64,000 bases of DNA from Diospyros lotus. Taxonomy: Eukaryota; Streptophyta; Magnoliopsida; Ericales; Ebenaceae. The stretch lies in NCBI RefSeq assembly GCF_014633365.1, contig NC_068349.1, forward strand, positions 11,582,753 to 11,646,752. The letters run 5' to 3'. Of the stretch, positions 48,301-55,845 are shown piece after piece. The notes under the pieces were generated by a model that had not been told where the DNA came from, searched no databases, and worked only from the letters and a program-made list of their open reading frames with translations. The position numbers were made by a program, and so were the translations under genes. How positions within the stretch are numbered: position 1 is the first letter of the stretch; the number at the start of each line of letters is the position of its first letter.

Positions 48301-51300
48301 CAATTGGAATTGGCTGAATCCGACATAGGATTAGAGTTAGGGATAGTAGACATAATATCAAATGAAGAAGATTGATGAAAGGCCTTAACAATCCCAAAGA
48401 ACGGTGACTATTCTATGGCTCTGATACCATGTCAAACAAGACGTGGGAATAATGTTTCAATCTTAATCTTCCATTGAGGGAATGATTTGAATATATACAG
48501 GTCTTCCTATCAACTTAGGAAGTTCCTAAAACATAATAGAATAGTTTCCAAATTCAGTTATGGAAACTTGTACAAATTAGGATACAACAAGATATAGAAA
48601 ATTTACAGCATCTAGAAGATACATTCTCTAACTTAGAAAGAAAATAAAGGAATCAATCACAATCATCAAAATGATCTGATCTTGTCCGAGAATAAGAACA
48701 AGATCAGTCTCCCAATCGTTGACACCTACAATGATCTTTAAACTCTTTACAATGATCAAATTTGAAACCAACTACTGCTATATATAGACTAGCTAATGTC
48801 TATCTAATAATTAATTTGAACTAAATCTAACTAGGATTCACTAGGATTCCACAACTATCTATAATTAATAATCCATCTCTAATTTGGAATCATCATCAAT
48901 ATCCTAGCTAGTTGTTATCTCTAATTGATCAAAAAAATCAACTTAATAAATTCATCAAGCTTGATTACAATAACTTAATTTTTCCTAATACTTACTACTT
49001 GTAAATAAAATAAGAAATGAGATTATCCATAATAAGGTTAGTGTGACTACTATTGAGGATAGATCCATGAGACACAAGTAAAAGATGGTTTGGCCATGCA
49101 AGAAGACTAACAAGGGTTCTCATGGGGAGAGTGCATGGAATGGAATGAGTATGATTTGAAATATAAGGCTATATATAGAAATGACTGCGAGTTAGAATTC
49201 AATAGCCAAACAGGATAAGGCTTGATATGAGTTATAAAGACTTGTTGTTACTACTATAGAATCTTATGCAGTTTACAAGGGTCGGCAATGGGAACGGAAT
49301 CCCCATTTGCGTTTTGTATTAATTATTAAGAACGACGAGGCCAATCCCATCCTATTTATGACGAGGAATAAGGTCTTTCCTAAGATTGGACTAAAACTTG
49401 CTAGGTTATCATGGAAATTAACAGGGTAGATGAGTAGGAGGTGATGGTCATTTGTCTAGAGATGATGATAGGTTACAAGGATTAACAGGCTAGATGACTG
49501 GGAGGTGATGATAATTTATCTGAACTGGTTTTTTCTTGGGATGACTTGATCTTCAAGTCTCACTATAACATCATTAACACATTTTTATTAAACTTGCATT
49601 CCATATATTTAGTTTTCAAGCTACTCAATTTAAAACATTGAGGGTCTGTTTAGTTGTGGAAAACAACCTTAGTTTTTCAGAAAATTACTCCACAAAAAAT
49701 GGAAAATTACAAAACATGTTCAAATACAAAAATTTTCCAAATAGAAAATGGAGATCTAGAAAATTTCAACTTGACTTGGAAAACTCCTAAAATGAGTTTT
49801 TTGGAGATATGGAAAGCACAGTTTTCCAAGAACTTTCCCCAAATCATCTCAATCTCCTTGTTTAACACAAGTTAGAGTAAGACACTCCCTGCTTGGTTGT
49901 GTTTAATGGGTTCATCCATTACCAAGGCCTAAGGCAAAGAGATAAGAGCTTAATGCAGATCTCTATATGTAATCAGTTTATAATTAGAAAAGCTTAAATA
50001 TCTCCTCTGTTGGCCCCTTTATCATTATGGTTTGTCTTGGGGGGGGAGGCACAGGGATGCCTGAATTGAATCTAAAATATTTTCTTCAATTTTAATTGCC
50101 TTTATGTATTATGGGTGATTGCAAATATGTTGTGAACTTAAATATATTGTAAACATAGTAGTTGTAGCAGTTCAGTGCCCCTCATGCCTATGTCCACTCT
50201 ACAAGATCCAACTGATCTTAAACCATCCTTGAGGTTTTCTCCCAAATTCACCTCAGAAACTTTTACACCCCTAGATTCCATGGGATCTATATGAAGCCAC
50301 AGAAATCTAACAAGAAGTAATCACTTGCTCCCCAAACCAATATAAAAAGTGTATCAAAGATTGCGAGTATGTCCACTCTAATAGATAGATAATAAACAAA
50401 GCTATATAGCTTATTCAACAAATGTAGAACATTGTAAGATCAAGATGCTTGATATCTGCTCCATTGGATTGAGACAATTTCAACCCAAGATCAAGCTCAT
50501 TCAGTATTCTCGGCACAAGAGAATGATCAACAGAGAGTTCTTGGATGCATATAATGAATTCATTCATTACTAAGGCAAAGAGGTCAGGGCTTAATGCATA
50601 TTTTTGATATAATCCAATTATAATTGGAAAAACTTCAGTATCTCCTATGCTGGTCTCTTTATTTATCTTTATGGTTTGACTCAAGAGAGGGGATGAATTG
50701 AGTCAGTAAAAATTTACCTGATTTTGATTGTCTTCACATTTTATATGTGATTGCAAATAATATTGTAAAACCTAAGAAAAAAACACAATAAGCACAACAA
50801 TCACACACAGGAGAATGCAATATTTATAGTGGTTGCAAATATCTTGCATTGTACTAACCACACCTGAGGTTTTCACCCGAATTCACCTCAGAAACTTGTA
50901 CTCCCCCAGATTCTACAGGCTCTAGGAAGTCACACAAACCCAGTGACAAATAACCACTTGCCTCCCCAAACCAATGTAACAAGTGTAATAAAAAACTAAA
51001 ATATGTCCAGTCACATGGCCAGGTAATAAAAAAATTATATAGCAGACCTAAAAACAAGGACTGAAACTTGTCTGCTAATAATTCTCATATTGAGAATACT
51101 GAACGAGCTTGATCTTGAGTTGAAGTTGATCTTGAGTTCAAGCATCTTGGATATGATAGAATGCGCTTCTCTCCCCCTCTCATGTTTTTCTGTTTAATTA
51201 GGGAAAATAGTTGGATTCAATAAATTAATCCACCTTTTGTCCATGGGGTAGTGCCACACAAATAGAATTTTTGTACAGAATTTTCATATAGAATAATTTC

Positions 51301-53811
51301 GCTCTCTGTGTCTATGCATTGGGTAGGGAAAACCTATTAGTGCATCAGAATTATAGAAATGGCATTATAATAGTATTTTGACAACCTTTTCTATCCAAAA
51401 ATTCTGTAATGATATAATTTTTTCCATGCCTCAGCTCTGGAGAAAAATCTGTCTTATAGTGATAATTTCCACAATCGAATCTATTAGATTCAGCTTACAT
51501 GGATAGGTGTATGTACGTATAATCTTTATTTTTCTTTTGTCTAGTTTTCATTTTTACTTTTAAAAACTTTAACATGTTTGATAATTTTGTTGGGTTTCAG
51601 TTTTGTTTTTTATTTTTGAAATTTCTTTCTCTTTTTGTGGTCATCATTGGGCTCCAATGACTTCTAGGAGTTGCTGGAGTCTCCCAAATGAGGTGTAGGA
51701 GTCCCCATTGACTCTTAGATGTGGCTCTAGGAGTCGCCATTGACTCCCAGAGCTATTTTAGAAGTCACCTGGCTATTCCTCCAACTACTAGCATGCTGGT
51801 GGTGGGTAGGGGAGGGGAGGAAATAAAATGAAAACAAAATGGAACATTTGGAAACACCTCCCTATTATTTTTATTTTTTATAAAAGTTTTCAAAATTTTT
51901 GAATGAGCAGTCAAACTTCATTTCTTGTTTTTGTTTCCAAAATAGTGAAAATGAAAACAAAAATTCAAAAAGAAAGGCATGTACAACAAGCCCTAGTAGT
52001 TTGCTAACTTTGCTTCATTATGCTGGCAGCTTTTGTTTGAGCCTTGTTTCTTCTGAATGCTAGATACCTGTCTTTAGTTTGCCCATGGGTACACATCAGG
52101 ACCTGTAGACTTAACTTGTACTGCAGTAACTCTTTTGTAACTCATGCATGAACTCATGACTGTTTACGTTAATTTGATTACAATTTCAGGCAAAAGCTCT
52201 TGTTTCTAAGTTGACTCAAGAAAAAAGTATGGCACTTCAGCAAAATAATAAACTTCGTCAAGAACTGGTAAGGAAATTTCTGCAACTTTATTTTGTGATT
52301 TTTCGTTTCGGCATTGTTACATTCCTTTCTTAAATCTTGCCACCCAAAAGGGTTTAAGATGATTTTGAATACCGTTTGTGTCTTTCCATCGTGACATCAC
52401 CTGTCTCTGTCCACTTCCCCACATCTTCACCCCACTTTCAAGTTGCATGTTTCTCTGACATTTTCCTTTGAATTCTCATCAATCACAACTGCAAATGTCA
52501 CGGCCTAGAAATTTATGTAGTATGTATGCTTGATAAAGGTGTATTTTTCTGAATAGTAATTGAGTGAAGCCTTCAAGCACAGCCATCTATATTCCTGACA
52601 GCAGTTAATAAATATTTCCTCACATTTGCAGACTAATGGGCAGAACCTTACCAGTTAGCTTATAGAGATTGGGAGTTGGAGGTTAAGGCTCTAGTTCTTA
52701 TATACAGAATTACTTGTAAAATGTGAAAATGATGCATAACTTACTAATTGAAACATTTAAAGAATCTGATTAAGATGCATCTTCATCCCCCTCTCAACCA
52801 CCCCCCCCCCCCCCCCCCCCCCCACACACACACCCCCCCCCCCCCCCCCAAAAAAAAAAAAAAAAAAAGAAAAAAAATAGAAAAAGAAAACATTCTTGTA
52901 TTGTCAAAGTTATGATTTACATAAATATAGTTTTAGATTATGATACAAGGAATGCACACAGCCGTGCCCTGAGTTGAATATTATCAAAGTAATCAATTGC
53001 ATCACAAGTATAATATCAGGCATTCTTTGCATCATTTTGGGCTTGAGGGTTATGGAAATTGCGGTGACAGAAATTTTGCTCCTGCAATAGCTGTGTTGTT
53101 AATGCTATTGCCAGATATGATTTTATCCTGATCTGGTTATCCCTGATAATGTCATAACATAGCTATTTTATTATGAATAAAAATGCAGATGTTTGTAAAA
53201 TGGGAGTTGATATTTTTACATTGTTATGCATATAGATAGTTTCATGTATCTATGTCCTATAATGAGATGTAAAAAACAGTAATTTTCATTTTGGAATAAT
53301 GGTTATGCAAAATTTAGATCATAGTAATATCACTTTAGCTTTCCGATCTGCACTCACTTTAAATGGTGGCTTTTTGAAATAAGAATTTTAGTAATTGGTG
53401 ACAAATTCTTCCTGTCCCATTCATTAACTGAATCACAAAATTAAGGCAGGCATGAAAGATTGCAATTAGCCATGGTGGGTGGTGGGGATTTTGAAGTTGA
53501 TGAGTTTTTTAATTACTCTTTTCTCATTCATTGTAAAGATTAAGCTTTCGAAGTTCCCATAGATATTTGCACACCCCAGTGAAGATGATCAGATGGAATG
53601 CTTCCCTCAAAACTGTGCTCTTGAGATACTGTCTTCTGTTTTCCTCGTGTGACTTGAGTTCTTTGAGTTATAGAAATGGCTCATCTTCGTGCTTCATTGC
53701 GTGCAGGAACTCTTGAAGGGCGAAAGCAGCAGAAATCGTGGCAACCTTCCCTTCACTTTCATAATCATTGTTGGATTGCTCGGCGTCATTTTTGGGTATC
53801 TCATGAAGTAG
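36317..53811 (+). CDS. VAP27: VAP27-type vesicle-associated membrane protein-associated protein
   Basis: Eight exons join in one frame of 235 aa: 36317-36374, 36469-36539, 36673-36754, 37059-37174, 37366-37521, 37674-37715, 52190-52267, 53707-53811. Residues about 8-130 are the MSP domain: [60 protein letters not shown]. The Lys/Thr-rich groove that binds FFAT peptides in this family is intact. A linker ([17 protein letters not shown]) leads to a coiled coil (about 176-207) and a C-terminal membrane anchor (about 217-234, [19 protein letters not shown]), giving a tail-anchored ER protein. VAP27 proteins act at ER-plasma membrane contacts and recruit FFAT-containing partners. A second in-frame ATG at 36323 (MSTGELL) may be the true start, since related proteins begin that way. 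The intron between exons 6 and 7 is 14,474 bp and packed with retrotransposons; normal splicing must remove it for a membrane-anchored product. Confidence 0.92.
37950..38020 (+). repeat. Direct repeat flanking the intronic transposon island, left copy
   Basis: Closely matches 48957-49030: the first ~42 bases differ at about one position (both contain tacaataacttaatttttcc and taatacttactactt), then they diverge. It lies outside the leftmost retrotransposon sequence. Confidence 0.7.
38024..38318. other. Possible MITE inside a gypsy LTR
   Basis: The minus strand begins aaggttgtgtttggatgagg and has repeated ggatttgg words, as in common short plant transposons. It starts where the adjoining gypsy LTR homology stops at about 38319. 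No clear inverted repeat was measured. Confidence 0.3.
38319..38367 (-). repeat. Gypsy LTR start fragment (3' LTR, minus orientation)
   Basis: On the minus strand it reads TGTTGTCCCACATTGAAAAG...GAGCATTATATTTA and matches the first ~50 bases of the plus-oriented LTR at 39338. The integrase frame runs into it and stops there. Confidence 0.75.
38352..39337 (-). pseudogene. Ty3/gypsy integrase remnant
   Basis: Read on the minus strand from 39337: a zinc-binding end ([10 protein letters not shown]), then [10 protein letters not shown], the catalytic core start [35 protein letters not shown] with the second Asp, and [16 protein letters not shown], where the conserved Glu after NGQT is replaced by Lys. 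The C-terminal tail is [19 protein letters not shown] and [11 protein letters not shown]. Several frame changes and stops are present. It abuts a plus-oriented LTR at 39338. Confidence 0.85.
39338..39669 (+). repeat. Gypsy 5' LTR (plus orientation)
   Basis: Starts TGTTGTCCCACATTG and ends CCTACAGCA (about 332 bp), with a TATA-like tctatataaacc inside near 39447. It is followed two bases later by TGGTATTAAAGC, a mutated Met-tRNA primer site. Its first ~50 bases match the minus-oriented fragment at 38319-38367. Confidence 0.75.
39670..40176 (+). pseudogene. Gypsy primer site, leader and gag start, truncated
   Basis: After the primer site, the leader leads to a frame ending [19 protein letters not shown] and IDWLL, the typical opening of Ty3/gypsy gag (…PDDFIDWL…). 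It is cut at 40176 by the LTR of copia C. It belongs to the same type of element as the minus-strand integrase to its left but points the other way. Confidence 0.65.
40177..40499 (+). repeat. Copia C 5' LTR
   Basis: Starts TGTTGAAATAAAG inside gypsy gag and ends ATTCCTACG (a canonical end would be CA), directly before TGGTATCAGAAC, a Met-tRNA primer site. Length about 323 bp. The matching 3' LTR is not in the window. Confidence 0.7.
40500..41770 (+). pseudogene. Copia C gag, zinc knuckle and protease start
   Basis: A decayed gag frame over several phases: TIKLNGDNF, then [76 protein letters not shown] zinc-knuckle remnant follows ([15 protein letters not shown], where an expected Arg-His is Ser-Cys). 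The protease site [19 protein letters not shown] lies at 41690-41745. Many frameshifts and stops. It ends at about 41770 where minus-strand gag of copia D begins; integrase, reverse transcriptase and 3' LTR are missing. Confidence 0.8.
41771..42308 (-). pseudogene. Copia D primer site and gag fragment
   Basis: On the minus strand, TGGTATCAAAGCC (ending at 42308) follows an LTR end ctcaaca. About 150 bases later begins a copia gag: AIELG...LLAQSN, then [13 protein letters not shown] with [10 protein letters not shown], and finally [17 protein letters not shown] words. It is frameshifted throughout and abuts copia C head-on. The rest of the element is absent. Confidence 0.65.
42309..42330 (-). 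repeat. Copia D LTR, inner end (split by copia A)
   Basis: The last 22 bases of a minus-oriented LTR (minus strand ...agtagttggtctcaaca). The LTR continues at 48725-48957 on the far side of copia A; 42326-42330 (cctac) is one copy of copia A's target duplication. Confidence 0.7.
42331..42619 (-). repeat. Copia A 3' LTR
   Basis: About 289 bp, nearly identical to 48430-48724 apart from a few substitutions and short indels. A polypurine tract (minus strand ttgagggggag) directly precedes it at 42620-42630. Confidence 0.85.
42620..42914 (-). pseudogene. Copia A RNase H end and polypurine tract
   Basis: On the minus strand: [53 protein letters not shown] and the polypurine tract. This is the C-terminal RNase H of copia, with a stop after HNLV. 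It resumes the frame that breaks off at 48195, on the other side of copia B. Confidence 0.85.
42915..43223 (+). repeat. Copia B 5' LTR
   Basis: TGTTGAAATACGG ... TTTTAAACA, 309 bp. Contains aatagaatcatcaag near its 3' part. Pairs with 47881-48189. Confidence 0.92.
43361..44413 (+). pseudogene. Copia B gag
   Basis: ATG at 43361 opens a gag frame: [35 protein letters not shown], then a TAG in place of the expected Trp (NGL*LELDQY). The frame reopens after a phase-preserving stop to [19 protein letters not shown], with zinc knuckle [14 protein letters not shown] (CX2CX4HX4C intact) near 44190-44230. The gag ends at 44413. One further in-frame start is not needed. Non-functional because of the stop. 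Confidence 0.85.
44500..45840 (+). pseudogene. Copia B protease and integrase
   Basis: The protease site is mutated: [16 protein letters not shown] (DSGA expected, NSGA seen). Then [17 protein letters not shown] and the pre-integrase zinc region ([17 protein letters not shown] ... [10 protein letters not shown]). In the integrase core HSDLWGP and FRTDNAKDY keep the two Asp residues, but the catalytic Glu after TPQQNGVA is Val (AVRKMRHL). Stops at 45173 and 45538 sit where Arg is expected (CGA to TGA). [20 protein letters not shown] and [16 protein letters not shown] follow. Inactive. Confidence 0.88.
46386..47870 (+). pseudogene. Copia B reverse transcriptase and RNase H
   Basis: The reverse transcriptase reads [74 protein letters not shown] and the active-site [11 protein letters not shown] (YVDD intact, about 46917-46950). 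Then [14 protein letters not shown] and the RNase H tail ([46 protein letters not shown]). Stops replace Trp after SPRA, Gly in DYA*SIT, Trp in LL*LKI and Gln in SSE*QVVD. Frame differs from the protease-integrase part. Confidence 0.9.
47881..48189 (+). repeat. Copia B 3' LTR
   Basis: Begins CGTTGAAATATGG (first T changed to C) and ends TTTTCAACA, 309 bp. Differences from the 5' LTR are mostly transitions. Confidence 0.92.
48190..48429 (-). pseudogene. Copia A primer site, gag start fused to RNase H
   Basis: On the minus strand: primer site TGGTATCAGAGCC at 48429-48417, gag ATG at 48353, about 30 gag residues, then [16 protein letters not shown] from RNase H. The next expected residues (CELL) straddle copia B: gtgtgagtta on this side continues as ctaaggttgaaa at 42912 and below. 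Confidence 0.8.
48430..48724 (-). repeat. Copia A 5' LTR
   Basis: About 295 bp, partner of 42331-42619 in the same direction. Directly bounded by cctac at 48725-48729, repeated at 42326-42330. Confidence 0.85.
48725..48957 (-). repeat. Copia D LTR, outer part
   Basis: The minus strand begins TGATGAATTTATTAAG and includes a tctatatatagc promoter-like word. It runs into the target-site copy of copia A and resumes at 42330. Both parts share the agtagttggt word near the break, so the exact join is slightly ambiguous. Together they give a ~250-bp LTR. Confidence 0.6.
48957..49030 (+). repeat. Direct repeat flanking the intronic transposon island, right copy
   Basis: Matches 37950-38020 as described there. 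It begins immediately at the outer end of the copia D LTR. Confidence 0.7.
49031..49904. other. VAP27 intron sequence with possible MITE
   Basis: The stretch 49640-49880 begins gagggtctgtttagttgtgg and is rich in ttttcc/ggaaaa words, as in hAT/MULE-type short elements. No coding signal. The frame at 49654 is not protein-like. Confidence 0.3.
49905..51130. repeat. Diverged tandem duplication of ~640 bp in the VAP27 intron
   Basis: Two units, about 49905-50520 and 50545-51130, share the same ordered words: ttcat(c)cattac(c/t)aaggc, agtatctcct or atatctcct, tggtttg, gtgattgcaaata, ttcacctcagaaact, ccccaaaccaat, agcttgatcttg or gatcaagctcattcag. Divergence is substantial. Words such as gaggttttc(t/a)ccc(a/g)aattcacc look like LTR sequence of a plant copia family, but no ends were defined. 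Confidence 0.6.
51131..52189. other. VAP27 intron, 3' part
   Basis: Contains a possible non-autonomous element at about 51540-51990: AT-rich arms built from gttttca/tgaaaac words around a core with repeated aggagtc...gactc words at 51660-51770. No gene. The intron ends in a good acceptor (ttgattacaatttcag). Confidence 0.35.
52801..52868. repeat. Poly(C)-(AC)n-poly(C)-poly(A) tract in VAP27 intron 7
   Basis: Twenty-three C, then an AC stretch, seventeen C and nineteen A in direct succession. Long C runs are rare in plant introns; the opposite strand could form G-quadruplexes. An assembly or sequencing error in run lengths is possible. Confidence 0.9.
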
Positions 53812-54737
53812 ACACAATTTAGTTCAAAAAAATTGTCCACATAGTATTCATTCATCAAGTGTTCATCTTATGCCCTCATCTTATTCCTTATTATTTCTTC
53901 AACTCTCCATAAAGATAATATATAGAGAGAGAAATTCATGGAGGAAAGACACAGTTGAATCTAGGTTGACTTTTTTGTATCAGAACGACTTACTTGGGTA
54001 GATTCATATTGGTTTGTTAGCTGTTCAGAATTGGGAATTCTGGTTTGATGATAGTGATACATAGCATTGGCATCTTTTCTTTTTCTTTTTTTTTCTCTCT
54101 GTATTTTTAATTTCAGATAACAATATCCATAACGACTATGAAGAGGCTTTCTATGCAAGGAGAGTTTGTAAGAATAGATGCATTTAATAGATAATACATA
54201 TTTAAGAAGAAATTGTTAAATGTATAATGTCCTTGCATAGTTGTGATATGCTTTTATTAGTTAAAGGCTATTATTTGTCAGACTTGGTTGGCTAGGATTA
54301 ATATGTTTTACAGGCTTTTTTTATGTTTTTTAAATGTTTTTTAGGCTTTTAGCACGTGAAATGTCCAATTATTTTGTTCTTAACTTTTTTTCCTTTTCAT
54401 ATATTTTAGTTCATAAATGTACTAATGATTTTCATACGTAAGGTAAATTTTGCTCTTGAAAATCTATTTTTTGTGATATCGTATTGAAAGTCAAAAGGGT
54501 CTGATTGGTTTAGAGAATATTTGGTTGTGTTTAATATTTTATAAATAAATAAATTTGTCAAAACATATTTAATAGTTAAAATTATCACTTGTGCCTAATA
54601 TTAATTAGATTATTATGACTTGTCATTTTAGCCAATATTTTCTGTTAATCGACATAGATGAACATGTTTAAATTATGTATGTATATATACATGAAAAAAG
54701 TATTAGATGGTAATTTCAAAGCATTTGTGGCATTTGA

Positions 54738-54738
<1 letters not shown>

Positions 54739-54798
<60 letters not shown>
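54739..54798. repeat. (AAT)n microsatellite
   Basis: About 20 uninterrupted AAT units. Confidence 0.95.
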
Positions 54799-55089
54799 TG
54801 AAAAAAATATTTGTAAAAACGTATTTGCATTTTTTTAATTCTTATACCAATTGATATTAAGATAAGGCTAATGAGAGCAACTATGATTTATAAGAAATTG
54901 TTATTATACATTAACATTATTTATATTACTTATCACAATAGTATCGTTTTAATTATTTATGTACAACACATTAATATAAATAAATTGTTTGAGAATCTCA
55001 AAATTTTTCACTTAAAAATCTTCCATTCTTTGGAACTTTCATATCTCTCTTATCTTATTCTTTTTCCTAAATCACATCACCATGATGCA

Positions 55090-55260
55090 ATCGTATAAAA
55101 ACTTAAAATATAAAAAGACCCTTAAATTTTTTCACCTTAATTATCGCATCCCTAACTTAAATTTTGACTTATTGTGCCCTTTATTATTTAATTTTATAAC
55201 AATTAGACACCTCAATGTTCATGTGACTACACGGTTGCATGAGCAAGTTTAAAGGTGTGG
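55090..55260 (+). repeat. Dispersed repeat, copy 1
   Basis: Shares order and wording with 59265-59415: a tataaaaa word, ttttgacttattgt or ttttgatctattgt, taattttataacaatta or taattttacaataatta, and gcatgagcaag or gcatgagtgaa. Probably a diverged copy of a non-autonomous transposon. Confidence 0.5.
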
Positions 55261-55689
55261 ATATATATTTATGTGTATGTGTTTTGTATATATATGCACA
55301 TGTATGTATCTAACGATATTGGTGTAAAAATATTTTAATTGTAAAAATATTTTTTCAACCAAACACTACAAAATAGAAAATTATTTTTAAGAAAAATATT
55401 TAAAATTCAAATAAACAGAGAATTAATCATATTATCTGATATTTAAATTTTTAGATTTATTATTTGATTATATAAAAATAATAATAATTAAAAACATTTA
55501 AACTAGAGTTTAATTTAATCCTAATTTTGGACCCAAAAAAATAGTTAAATTTAACTAATAGCTATGTAAAGAATCATTTTAAATTACTATTGTTGATAGA
55601 ATACAACAATTAGAATTTGTGAGGTAAGAATGCCTTGGCCTCGACAGAGCAAAGTGATGAGAAACTGTTAGGAACTCTGTTGATTGAAA

Positions 55690-55845
55690 ATAGGTCATTT
55701 CTGCGAGTAAGCTTTAGATTTGGCTAGTAAGCTTCCAGTTTAGCAGATAGGCTTTAGGTTTAATAGGTAGACTTTAGGTTTTGCGAGTAGACTATAGGTT
55801 TATCAGATAGACTCTAAGCTTAGCGAATAGATGTTTGTTTATTCT
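55690..55845 (+). repeat. Minisatellite array 1, left arm (~20-bp unit)
   Basis: Seven or so degenerate units close to ggtttagcgagtaggcttta. The same unit resumes at 57765 after a long interruption. Confidence 0.8.

Larger units (their letters stand above)
42331..48724 (-). mobile_element. Copia A: internally deleted Ty1/copia element, interrupted by copia B
   Basis: Two LTRs in direct orientation (42331-42619 and 48430-48724; TGTCAAC...TTGACA form) bound the element, and the perfect 5-bp sequence cctac flanks it on both sides (42326-42330 and 48725-48729). On the minus strand the 5' LTR is followed by TGGTATCAGAGCC (primer site), a gag start at 48353 ([20 protein letters not shown]), and then directly RNase H sequence ([16 protein letters not shown]). 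Gag C-terminus, protease, integrase and reverse transcriptase are thus deleted. Copia B splits the RNase H frame. Removing copia B and one target copy leaves about 1.1 kb. Confidence 0.85.
53812..55689. other. VAP27 3' flank and AT-rich intergenic DNA
   Basis: Contains the (AAT)n microsatellite at 54739-54798 and, at 55090-55260, a diverged copy of a repeat also present at 59265-59415. No coding signal. Confidence 0.5.
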
